From contig NC_135551.1 of assembly GCF_964340395.1 (NCBI RefSeq), positions 18,705,503-18,769,502 on the forward strand: a stretch of 64,000 nucleotides of DNA. Direction: 5' to 3'. The DNA comes from Glandiceps talaboti. Its lineage: Eukaryota > Hemichordata > Enteropneusta > Spengelidae. Position 1 is the stretch's first letter, and each line of letters begins with the position of its first letter. A model generated the notes under the pieces. That model saw only the letters and a program-made list of their open reading frames with translations, had not been told where the DNA came from and did not search any database. Shown here one piece after another: positions 49,863 to 61,003 of this stretch. A program made the position numbers and the translations under genes.

Positions 49863-51960
49863 AAGAGAGAGAGAGAGCGCGAGAGCGAGACAGAGAGAGG
49901 GGGAGGAGGCATACATGTACACAAATACATACATTGATGGTTGTTTTTGAAGCAGTTTTGTGATAAACACCCTGACGTATTTGACAACATATAGTACAGG
50001 CTCAGTAAGTTTTGATTGCCAGATTTTACACACAAAAAAGCAGCTAGCCGATTTGGCTTTGCAAGTGAAGAGTACTTTAGAATTGAGAAAACAAGAAAAG
50101 CGGAACCCTACCAATGAAACAGCAACAACACCAATAAAAAAGAAAGAAAGAAAAGTACACGGTGTGAGGTTGGGTACACGAGCCAGTCTACCCATCCAAT
50201 GAAGGGCGCCCTCTAGTCGCGTTTAATTACGGATAAAAATTAAGCTTTTCCACGGAATTTATTTAGATATTATTTCACGTTGCGATTTGTGACAAACAGT
50301 CTTTTTGTAAAAGTTGATATTCAACACAAGTGTTTCAGGATCCGTGAGTTGCAAAACAAAACAAAAATTTGTCAGTGATTTTATTTAAGGTAGAATAGTG
50401 GACGAATTTAGTTCTTAGATCTAGCCATATCAAAGATTATTTCTGGTCCTTTTGACATGATAAAGGACATTTGTGGTTCACGGTCTTGTTTCAAGGAAAT
50501 CAACAACACATTTCATGCATTTGACAATGACATTGGAATCTAAAATGGATTAATAGACAATTTTGTACGGTGACCTGTGACCTTTCCCCATTTCTAACTG
50601 CAAACTGAGAACTGTGACATGACTGAAATAAGACATTTCTATTTCGAGTTTTCCCCTCCACTGTCCATGGTTGAATTCTACGCAAATACAAAAGATAACC
50701 CTTGAAGTCGACTCTTCACCGATGATAGATTTTGTCTCTGAATCTTAGGGGCAACATCAAAAGTTCAATATAATATATCTAACTTAATTGCTTAAGTTAG
50801 GTCCCAGACCCCCCACCCCCCCCCCCCCCCATCTAACTTAACTGACCAAAAATTGAAAATCGTTTCAGACTCATACTGTATACTTCCACTTTCAAACAAC
50901 GTAGCAATATAATACTGAATTATAAATAAAATAGAAAACCATTTTAACTCAGAAAAATACTTTTATTGAAAACCAACAGAACACAACAACACTGAATTTA
51001 CACGTCGTCACATTGATTACTAATACTGGTATGTCTGGTTTCACTTTCTTTTTTGAAATGGGAGACATTTTGTGACTGGGTGTAGGCTCATCAGCAACAC
51101 TTTAATCGGATGATTTTTGTTTAACTGAAAAATACAGGGCCGGTCGGGAAAGTGTAGGAATCGCCTTTGTTAACTAGTTCGACTAAATTGATTTTACAGA
51201 TAGATTTGATTCATAAAACTTGACAAGGTGTTTTGCAAACAGCAGGATACCACTTCCCATTAAAGGCCATTCCAAAGATTAGATCGGATGAAGTAACCAT
51301 TTTCACTGGAGTAAAGAACTATATGTAGTAACATTGCAATTCAAACTGTAAAACATTTAACTGTCTCTGCAAAACATAGTTTCAACTAGAAATTGTATTT
51401 ACCAGCTCTCATGCTTTTTAGCCTTCAAGTTGTTTCTGTCGAGTCGTATATATTCGCACGTTTCCGTTGATTTTGACTGTGACATCGCACCACGACAGTG
51501 ATGAACACGTTGACGCGGCGCGGCGGCCACGGCTTTCACATGCATGTTCCAACTATCATCTACAAACATCTATAAATCTGTTTGAAATTGCTAAACTATT
51601 GCTGAATAATTATTTCAGGCGATCGAACTTTTGATTTTCACGAAGGATTGAATCAACATCGGTCGAACGATCAACTTGTTGCGAGTGTAGAAATAAACAT
51701 TCGCAATACCACGCTATCTACGACAATTTAGTCCAAGTTGAGAGGTCACATCAAACATGACATCTCATCGGTAATTTCCGGATTTACATTCGTATTAGTT
51801 TCACGTTATAACTTATGGCCTAACTTAGAACCTTCGCGTAGGTGGATTTTGGCAACGCCTTCTCCACATAGTCTATTGAAATCAATTATCGTGAAGGTCC
51901 TTTAAAATTTACCACTACGATTGCACGATCGTCTCTGATCACGTACCCACTGTGACTTCG
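49863..51960. other. Intergenic, no gene recognised
   Basis: Begins with a GA-rich tract (49864-49905). A single CTCF-like near match lies at 50206-50219 and a poly-C run at about 50805-50830. The part at 51480-51540 is CpG-rich (GACGCGGCGCGGCGGCC) and may be the edge of a promoter island for the ORF that follows, though that ORF runs the other way. Confidence 0.45.
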
Positions 51961-52443
51961 TTAACTTTCAAACATATTTTTAACGTATTTCAAAATAGAT
52001 TGTTTCGACTCGACCTCCTGGGACATGAACTCGGCTAATGACCGTCGATCATTTTTGTATTTGGCATGCCACAACTTCGTTGCGCTTTCCTGTACACCGG
52101 CCCGGGATTTGCCCTGTTGTTCTTTGATATTTAACTCCCAAATCTTGTTCGCTAGTTTCTGAAAGTCGTTCGAAGGGCATTTATAAATTGTGTGTTGAGA
52201 ACATATATGGACGAGAAAATTGTACGAACCCTTCGTGGACGACGCCAACTGATGAAATGTGCGTACGCACACTCTGGATACCCACCTCGTTCCCAAATAC
52301 CTATTTTGCAGCAAATTTGAAAGCTGAACCGCGTACCGCTGATAAATCGGACCGACTGTACGCAGTTTTTTAGGTAAAAGCAGCCTTGAAATCGTACTAA
52401 ATTTGCCAAGTATGGCGTTAAATCGTTTTTGACGGTTGAGAAA
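51961..52443 (-). CDS. Candidate minus-strand ORF of 160 codons without an ATG
   Basis: A stop-free frame of 160 codons with mixed, protein-like residues: LLLPKKLRTVGPIYQRYA, RYLGTRWVSRVCVRTFH, SYNFLVHI, then KLANKIWELNIKEQQGK, ESATKLWHAKYKNDRR and a C-terminus SILKYVKNMFES. No ATG lies near its start, only ATA within NAIL, so it is an internal or terminal exon, a gene whose start has been lost, or a retrocopy. An acceptor-like CGACTTTCAG falls before KLANK. The segment GTRWVSR..SYNFLVHI recalls a conserved block of hAT/DUF4371 proteins, which would make it another transposase scrap. The second half does not obviously fit that. Confidence 0.38.
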   Translation of the reverse strand, partial: FLNRQKRFNAILGKFSTISRLLLPKKLRTVGPIYQRYAVQLSNLLQNRYLGTRWVSRVCVRTFHQLASSTKGSYNFLVHICSQHTIYKCPSNDFQKLANKIWELNIKEQQGKSRAGVQESATKLWHAKYKNDRRSLAEFMSQEVESKQSILKYVKNMFES

Positions 52444-52640
52444 TTATTTTGGCCAAAACCCCCCCACCCCCAAACTAAAGCAATTAAGTTTTTTTGTAAA
52501 CATCGATCTTTTGACGTCGCCCCTTAATCTATGAAAATATCAATTTAGATAAGAAAGGGGTGAACTCTTAGTAAATAATTTAGGTAATGTAACTAACATT
52601 TTCACGAAATAATAGAACCATTGATATTAAAATTAAAAAG

Positions 52641-52742
52641 GAGAATTGTTTCTGGTCAACGCGCGCATCACGTATATACCCTCGCGTCGGGTTTTTTTCA
52701 TGTTGTCCAGGCTATGCAGTCTGCAGATCCGGGGAAAACACG
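52641..52742 (+). repeat. Dispersed repeat, truncated copy 3 of 3
   Basis: GAGAATTGTTTCTGGTCAAC through CAGTCTGCAGAT, matching the first 100 bp of the repeats at 24849 and 26047. It is truncated at the 3' side. Confidence 0.75.
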
Positions 52743-52764
52743 TCTATTAGCATGATTAGGCGTA

Positions 52765-53000
52765 AACAAAATTGTGTGGTTCTGATTGCATTCAATTTTA
52801 AAATAGGTGGGGTAGGTCGATTTGTTTTCATATATGAGTGTCTCGTTCAGGTAGTGATGTTTTTCTCTTGTTATCCATATGGTCTCTGTGTTATTGGCTT
52901 CTCCTCATTAGATGTACAGCAATTACAGACTGGAAGAACAGTTTTATATTGTCTTTTAAAGTTGATGTCGGTTTCCGCATCCACTACTTCTTGCCAGACT
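52765..53000 (+). repeat. Dispersed repeat shared with the VWD gene intron
   Basis: Shares ordered words with 61430-61640: ATATATGAGT, GGTAGT, TGTGTTATTGG, ATTACAGA-TGGAA, AAGTTGAT and TCAGTTTCCGCATCC-like. A third, partial copy is at 62157-62230. The VWD gene copy has a (TTTGTG)n expansion in the middle. Confidence 0.7.
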
Positions 53001-53380
53001 TCACAATTTTCGCGATTTTCTTATTTTTTTCTCTCGAATATGTAAAAAAAAAAGTTTAGGGTCGGATAACCGGAACTTAACAATTTTTTTTATTTGGCCT
53101 TAGCTAGGCTTTGAAATCAAGTGTTTCGTTAGTGTCTGTTAACCAGACGTCCAACCGTCAGTATCGATCTCGGCCAGGAAGTGCAATGAGGTATTTGCAA
53201 TGAGGCTGGGTAACCTAGACTAGAGTTTGGTATATTTCTCGTCGCGATTACATAGTGATTGTTTTGATTTTCAATGTTTCTATATTCCTTTGTTTGTTAA
53301 AGAACATATGTTGTTCACTGCGAAAACAATGTTATGTAAAATCCAATATGAAAAATAACACAGACTGGACATTATGTGTG

Positions 53381-53600
53381 CATGTATGTATGTAGGTATG
53401 TATGTATGTATGTATGTATGTATGTATGTATGTATGTATGTATGTATGTATGTATGTATGTGTGTGTGTATGTATGTATGTGTGTATGTATGTATGTGTG
53501 TATGTATGTATGTATGTATGTATGTACGTACGTACGTACGTACGTTTGTATGTATGTATGTATGTATGTATGTATGTATGTATGTATGTATGTACGTACG
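53381..53600. repeat. TATG/TACG microsatellite
   Basis: About 220 bp of TATG with a central TACG run; a (CTGT)n run follows at 53811-53862. From 53600 to 54335 nothing is recognised. Confidence 0.95.
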
Positions 53601-53811
53601 ACGTCCGTGATTTTAAGTTTTTTATGTTTAAAATATCACAAAATGCAGTCGGAAGCTAAAATTTTAGTTCGTAAACAAGGTGTTTCCAATGAACATGAAC
53701 TTGGTAGTAAACTTAGTCTTTTTTGTCTTATTTCAAACATGAACAAAATGTGTTTCATTTAGTAAGTAAGATTATCATACGATTTCTAGGGGTCAAAGTC
53801 AGTCCTATCTA

Positions 53812-53858
<47 letters not shown>

Positions 53859-54334
53859 GCATGTATCTGTCGCCTCGCCCATGTGTTACGACACAGTAAA
53901 TTTTATCCCTGCTGTGGGTTTCTGTACTTTGCAAGCATTATAATCGTCGTCTCGTGCGAGTATGGTGCATCAGACAAACAGCTGTTCAAATTTGTCTGAG
54001 GCAATGAAAACATAATATTGCTCCACTGTTATGGTATACCATATGTTGCAATTTCTAATATTATCTCTGCATGTGTCACGAACTGATATTTCAATATTCA
54101 TATCTTTGGCAATTTCTTTTCATATTCCAAACTATCTAAAATTTCTCTTTCTAACTGCTCGAGGGAAATGATCTGACGGTTGGATGTGAAAACTAAGCTA
54201 TGACATTTTGTGACAGTAAGTATAAATAGAACTCCACGAAGATATACTGTTGCTGCGAGTCATATGCGTGTTCATTTTTTGAATGTTTATCCTCTTGCCA
54301 AGCCATCCCCGTTGTTATCGTAGCCATACACAAT

Positions 54335-54620
54335 CATTTGGCTGTTACTATGGGTGTGGTGTTGTTACTAGGCATATTAGCATATACTTTATGAATGTTA
54401 ATTCACTTCCCTTCCCAATAATGTTGTTAATTTTGCAAAATATACTGGCATTTGACTGTTGCTAAGGACTTGGTCATGGCTGCTAGGGCCAGTGGTATCA
54501 ATATACAACTTCTGTAGATTGACACATCTATCTAGAAACATACTCATCAATTTTCAGTCAACTTATTTTTTAACCAAAATTAACCTTTTCAGACCTTTGG
54601 GGTCATCATCAATCGGTAGA
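54335..54620. repeat. Dispersed repeat module, second location
   Basis: Related to 23225-23490: CATTTGGCTGTTACTATGGG, GTGTTGTTACTAGGCATATT, then a second partial module starting CATTTGACTGTTGCTAAGGA. From 54620 to 55738 I recognise no gene. A poly-G run (54821-54831) and a PLE-tail-like AACCTGAGTCTTCAGGTCTT at 55630 are the only marks. Confidence 0.65.
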
Positions 54621-55737
54621 CTAGTTTTGAAACTAAAGCTTTTTGAGATAATCACATGGATTAATGCAGTGGCTTATCACAAACCCACTATGGTGGTAAT
54701 ATACAAGTAGTGGGAAACAAGTAATTCCCATAAAAAATATTGATGTGGTGCCAGTGATAGCATAGCGTCATTTCTGACAGCAGTTAGCTTAAGCCAATGT
54801 CTTTTAAATATTTGAACAAGGGGGGGGGGGGGGTCATTTAGAGAATGTGATTTGAGGGAGGACCTAGTTTTAGAAAAATGGAATCGGAGGACAGACTGCC
54901 ACTTGATTCCACCAGACCTTCCCCAGTCGTAATTATTGAAAGCTACCTTCCTTGAATATAGGATTTTTGGCCAAAACAAGTATGATTACGGCTAAACACC
55001 GATGTAAATCGCTATTATATATTGCAAAACTAGTTAATAGCCTCTATCTCTTGTAAGTAATAACACTGCATTGCGCTACAGTACATGGCATTGGTATCAG
55101 TAATTAATTGTAGATAAACAAAGGGTCGTCATTACTGACCTGCAATATCTATCAAATTACTTATACTAACTGGTGGCTGTGATAAATTCGGAATAAATTA
55201 CCATGTACATGTGATAATTTATGGCATGCAGTATTTTATTTCCCCACAGATAAGAAATGCGAACTTAACTGTGATGGATATTGTGAAGTTCACGCTGCAA
55301 TGATTTGCGCTGGTCAGTTTCCTGCAAAGGGGCAGGTCTGGAAAATGTAGAGGGACATTTAAAAGGTACTTGTAGCATTGTAATTACGGATGCATACTTA
55401 GCCACCACTTGCAATTAGCTGAAATCACACCTGATATCAAGATTCAATTTATCAACGATGCAATGACGTAATTTACCATACGTATGTAACGTCATAGAAA
55501 GCATGCATATCGATATTAAAATCATTTTTTTAAAAATATTATGATGAAGAATCACCTGTGCAGGTGAATAGTTACAAATAAATTAAAATTTGTACTGCAC
55601 CAAAATACTTGGATAAATCCTAGCTTTCAACCTGAGTCTTCAGGTCTTCTTCAAGGAAAATAGTTTAATCAAGGTTATTATGCAAGGATACTTATCTAGT
55701 AAAAAACTTATAAACTCAGCTTGTGCCACTTTAAATG

Positions 55738-56424
55738 CAATGATGAATGATCTGGTTATGTACCTGCTCATGAAAATTGTCTCTGGGACTGTTTTCATCA
55801 TTTGTCTTTATTTAGCATGATATTCCAATATCTTTCCCCAGAGTTTAGCTTCCAGCATTATCAAGATGCCTTCTTTGCTAGCGCTCCTGCAATTTTAATT
55901 CTTCTCCTGACGAAAGTCAAATTACCGTAATAGTGTTCGGGTTTCCAGATTTCGAAGTAAATAGTGGCAAATAATTATCATTTATGTGTTCAATTTTTAT
56001 TATCATACGCCTTCTTATGCAAAGGAAAGACTAATTTGTAACAGCTTTAGGTGACAGGGAAGTGTGTTTAAAGTTACTGTAGAAAATGCAAAGATTTCAC
56101 AATTTTCAGTTGAAATTCATAATATTACATCTTCATATAAAATAGTCTTTATCAAGCTGTTGCAACATACTGTATGTTTAAGTTGTTTATATAAATCATA
56201 CGCCAATCACTGGTAAAAAAAATAAGGAATTAACTATTCCATGAAGAATTACAGATCAAGCTGTTCCACAGTTTGTCGTAAATTTGTCGACAGTTTGCAT
56301 AACAGGGCACGTGCACATCAATCATTACATGTAGAAGGAATAAAAGTGTTGTGAAACATGAAATGTGAAAAGGCTTGCATACAGATAAATCAGTAAAATT
56401 GTTTCAATCATCTTAAAGGTATGC
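55738..56424. repeat. Local duplication, copy 1
   Basis: Aligns with 57537-58122. Shared words in order are GATGATGAATGATCTGG, TCTTCCCCTGACGAAAGTCA-like, GCAAAGGAAAGACTAATTTG, GACAGGGAAGTGTGTTTAAA, ATCAAGCTGTTGCAACAT and TTTCAATCATCTTAAA. It is about 100 bp longer than copy 2. The 1-kb TIR element at 56438 lies just beyond its right end. Confidence 0.9.
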
Positions 56425-56437
56425 AGAACATATTTTT

Positions 56438-56475
56438 AACTACCTCCCGTAAGGGGAGGTTACATTGTACTTCTA

Positions 56476-56528
<53 letters not shown>

Positions 56529-56529
56529 A

Positions 56530-56564
<35 letters not shown>

Positions 56565-56785
56565 GCCTGCCTGCCTGCCTGCCTGCCTGCATGCATGCAT
56601 GCATGCATGTATGTATGTATGTATGTATGTATGTATGTATGTATGTATGTATGTATGTATGTATGTATGTATGTATGTATGTATGTATGTATGTATGTAT
56701 GTATGTATGTATGTATGCATGTATGTATGTATGTATGTATGTATGTATGTACGTACGTACGTATGCATGCCTGTGTGTCCGTACA

Positions 56786-56852
<67 letters not shown>

Positions 56853-57455
56853 GGACACGATATCTCTAAAACTGCAGCATCAATTCTAATGACACTTGCT
56901 ACACCACATCTTCCATATGGTAATGACAAGAATTGATTGTTGATGTAGCTTGTAGTTTTAATGAGTAATTTGCGTAATTACTTATTAGCACCCATTAAGC
57001 TATATCTAAAGAATGCACTATTCAAATTGCGCAAAGTTTGGTTCATATGTCAACCATAACAAAGCACACATTCCTTTAAAGCTAGTTGGTGTAGTTTTTT
57101 TTATGTAATTTTTAATTGTGAATTGTAATTTGCATAAATAATCATTTTTGATAATTAGGCAATATCTTTAGAATGCAAGATTTAAATGTCAGATAATTTA
57201 GTACATGGATTGGTGGTAAAGTTGTTCATGTGTCCTTTCAAACTTGTTTATATAACTGATAATCGTAATGCTTCATCTGCATAATTACTGATTTTGCAAT
57301 GATTAGGCAATATCCTAACTATTCAAATTTCATATAGTTTCATATCATTAATTTTCCAATTAATATCATGTATAATAGCTATAGCTCAGACTTCTACATT
57401 CCAACAACATGTGTAGGAAATCTATGTTTTTGCCCTTAAGGGAGGCATTCAGTTT
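56438..57455. mobile_element. 1-kb TIR element with microsatellite and satellite-like interior
   Basis: The left end AACTACCTCCCGTAAGGGG mirrors the right end (minus strand) AACTGAATGCCTCCCTTAAG. Inside are (CTGT)n, (CCTG)n, (TATG)n and (CTGT)n tracts at 56476-56850, then AT-rich modules of about 130 bp. Partial relatives lie at 25931 and 38700-38960. No coding capacity; long frames are Tyr/Cys/Met or Asp/Arg/Gln repeats. Confidence 0.75.
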
Positions 57456-57536
57456 GATTATGATAACAATTTATTCTCGCCCAGGCAATGTTATCTCACA
57501 CAATGTTATACAAAATTAAACTATTTAGCGTTAAGT

Positions 57537-58122
57537 GTGATGATGAATGATCTGGCTAGGTACCTGTTCATGAGAATTGTTTCTGGGTCCGTCTTCCTGC
57601 CTGATCATGAGTTGTTACCAAGATGCCTTCTTTGCCCTTGCAACTCTTCCCCTGACGAAAGTCAGTAAATAGCGGCAATTCTTAGTATCACTCTCGCCTT
57701 CGTATGCAAAGGAAAGACTAATTTGTAACAGTTTTTAGGTGACAGGGAAGTGTGTTTAAAGTTACTGTAGAAAATGCAAAGATATCACGGTTTTCAGTTT
57801 ATTTGATAATATCACATCTTCATATAAAATAATCTTTATCAAGCTGTTGCAACATATGTTGCCTGTATGTTTAAGTAGTTTATATAAATTATACGCCAAT
57901 CATTGTAAAAACAAGTAAATCAAATATTGCAAAACGCAGTCTCAACAATATATCTATCAAGCTGTACCACAGATGGGTTTATCGATTGGTTACATCACAG
58001 GGCACATCAATCATTGCATTTAGATGGAATTAAATGGGTTTTGAAACATAACGTGTGATAGGCCTGCATATTGCATTATGATAACTCATTAAAACTGTTT
58101 CAATCATCTTAAATATATGCAT
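57537..58122. repeat. Local duplication, copy 2
   Basis: Second copy of 55738-56424, ending about 260 bp before the putative promoter of the VWD gene. Substitutions and small deletions are spread throughout, so it is not very recent. Confidence 0.88.
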
Positions 58123-58379
58123 CATACGTTTTGTGTATTACAAGAAAATTGATTCTCCACCGGACAATATTATCTCTAAATACAGAATGCATTTGTTTCG
58201 CTTGGAGATGGTATACAGTGTTGTAGATCAATCTGCTAATTATTTGTCGCCATGTTAAGGTCCACTGTGCAATGTATTTTGCATATAGCAAAGTACAGGA
58301 AGAATCTATGGTTTGACTTTTGGGAGAAGGCTAAAACCCACTACGTCATCTTTTGATATGAGTGACATGTATCAAGCAA

Positions 58380-58480
58380 CCAATAAGAAACCGAAGAAAA
58401 GATTTGCACACGGACATGTATGATGCGCTTATGCAAATGAAGTGGAATTGCATTTCGTTTTAAATCATTAGCAGAACAGT
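58380..58480 (+). promoter_or_regulatory. Putative promoter of the VWD gene
   Basis: CCAAT at 58380-58384 and the octamer ATGCAAAT at 58431-58438, then a weak TTTTAAAT about 20 bp further on. The first coding exon starts at 58542. The arrangement is typical of a CCAAT/octamer-driven promoter, but no transcription start can be proven from sequence. Confidence 0.4.
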
Positions 58481-58541
58481 CTAGTACCATTCTCATCGAA
58501 CGGTACACTGAAGACACTTCGATACTGCGGAGAACAGCAAG

Positions 58542-60091
58542 ATGAGGTAAGGAAAGAATACTCCGAGTAAACTAGCTTTCCGTGGACTTAACGGTGGGCA
58601 TTTCTTCGATACTATGACTCTTTCGTGTTTTGTATCAGATTGATGACGTTATCGTTGATTTTGTCACAAAACAACGCGTTTTAACAACATTCAGGGTATT
58701 ACATCGACAATGTTATCAAATGAATACATATAGGCTTAATTTATTTTGTACAATGTATAACTTCATGAGAAACTGATGTAAAATATCTTGACCTCAACTG
58801 TTACCATGAAAATACAATACTGAAAGTTAAGATAGAAATGGGTATTGATGTATCACAAGTTTATAAGAGAATGTTTATAAGCATCTATAACTTAAAAACA
58901 ACATATATATATTTGTAATCATAGCTGTTATATCGATATCATATCGATAACGCCTGTTGGTGTCAGGAGAGGTGTTCTTATTCAATATAGTCTCTAGCTT
59001 GTCTTTTCACGAACCTCAATAATATCTGTGTTCCATCCCATCTGTTGTATAATCTTGGATTGAGGATACTGTGTAATGATATCTGCAGCTCTTTTTATAT
59101 TTTTGCTTGAGTTTTTTCTAACAGTGAGTATCAATTCATCAGGGCAATCATTTGTTAACAGTTTCCTACCACTCACTGGTAACATTTTAATTATGAAGTG
59201 TCATTAATTGTACACTGTATTAGAGTCCAACCTCCATCTTTTTCATGTAAATTCGCTGTTTTTGAGATTTCGAACTTTTGTTCCTCAAGTTTGGCGGAGA
59301 ATAAAACCACATATTCCAAATCACCCGTTTAAAGTTGACAGTACGATGTATTAATCTGGTTAAAACATTTTAAATTGTGTTAATTCCATCGATAGGTCTA
59401 CTATTCTATGTCTCCTATTGATTGTCTCTTTGGTCATGGCAGACCACAAAGACGTAAGTAGAACCATCTTAGTTTCACTTGAAATATGCGTGGCCTGAGA
59501 TATGACAGAAAATGTACCTAGCATTTATCAATTTCTAACATCATTCGAACGCCGGTGAGAAGTGCTGTACAGGTGAGGATTCTCAACAAACATTCCCTTA
59601 TAAATCACGATATAGTTTTACCAATCGACATGATACCTCTGTATCACAATTTGAACAGCGCGAAGTGTGGATAGTTCTAAATTTGTTATCAATATCACGT
59701 AAACTTAATCACGAATTTATATCTATTGTTTTTCATGAACAAAATGCACTTTTATATATGGTAAGTGACGACATAAATACAGTTCATTTTGTTTCTATAT
59801 GCTTTTAAATTGATGGGGCAGCATAAATGGCCCCGGGGACTGAACTTGTTTTCAATAAAGTGCTCCGCTCAATGGAAATTTACCTTTTATATAATGGATG
59901 CTAACTGCCTTGCATTGTAAACGTGTATTATCACATTATCGTGGATTTTAATGCTGGGTTGTGGTAGAGGTGAAATCTCACATCAAGTATCTTTAAGGTA
60001 AAATGGACCGAAATGCATAGGAGATATAGCAAGTCTTCAGTTCATTCAATTGTCCTATTTAAATATATAATTATGTGTGTTGTCTGTGTGT

Positions 60092-60139
<48 letters not shown>

Positions 60140-60939
60140 TGATGGCGTAAATACAGTTTACTTGGTTTCGCAATAAAATGCTAAATAAAATACTATATGC
60201 AAATCTCATGCATGAGGTTTGGTATGACATCAATATTGCGATAGCTCTTCTAATTCTCTAAAAGTGAAAAGTATTCTCGAATCGAGAGGCACAGTTACTT
60301 TGTCACTCTTATGAACCATGTTGTGCAGAACGTGCTAACGCTGCTTCGTGTATAAATAATAGGGGGTTACGAAACAGCTACAGACATTATGAAGGGGGGT
60401 TCTCTAGGAGCAGAAGCGAAATTGTAATCGTTTTCCACATGTTTGAAAGGGGTCTAACATTGCTTATTTCCATTTTCTACACAGAGAAGAATTGTGAAAT
60501 TAAATGTAAAGGGCGGTCGGTCGCCAGTGAAGACGATTGTATCGCCCCTGAGATAGCTATTGATGATGAATTTTGTTCCTCTAAGCTTGGTGTCTGCTGC
60601 ACAAGTAAGCAATGCATAACATGTATTTAAAGCTCAGTGGTTGTGCGCCACTCATATTCGATGCTCATGTTTGAATAGAGTGTTTGCAAACATGATTTTG
60701 AGTTTAAAAAAAGCAAACCGTTCGTGGTTTTTTCAATCAGCATATGTAATCCCATCGTAGTCAGATTTGTTCACTAGTAATGGATTTCTTTCCTTTCTGT
60801 TCGCGGTTGCTCCCTTATTTTACATATGTACATAAATATTTGAAAATATGGCTGTCAATTGATGGATTCTTTCACAATAACTGATTTTACGTTACAAGGC
60901 TTCCTGCTAATCGTTACAATTTCAATTTGATTTACCTTC

Positions 60940-61003
<64 letters not shown>

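Noticed and set aside
49799-50195. Minus-strand Ser/Leu/Arg frames
   Set aside because: They read across the GA-rich tract at 49864-49905 and the end of the TIR element.
54677-54979. 100-codon minus-strand frame
   Set aside because: It crosses a poly-G run and dispersed repeat sequence and has no recognisable domain.
55620-55665. Hammerhead candidate on the minus strand (CTGAAGA..GAAA)
   Set aside because: The bases between the two core parts do not pair as stem II. It fits a simple hairpin (ACCTGA/TCAGGT), possibly a retroelement tail.
55900-55925. CTGACGAAAGTC as a third hammerhead (also at 57652)
   Set aside because: CTGACGA runs straight into AAAG with no stem II between the core parts, so it cannot fold as a hammerhead.
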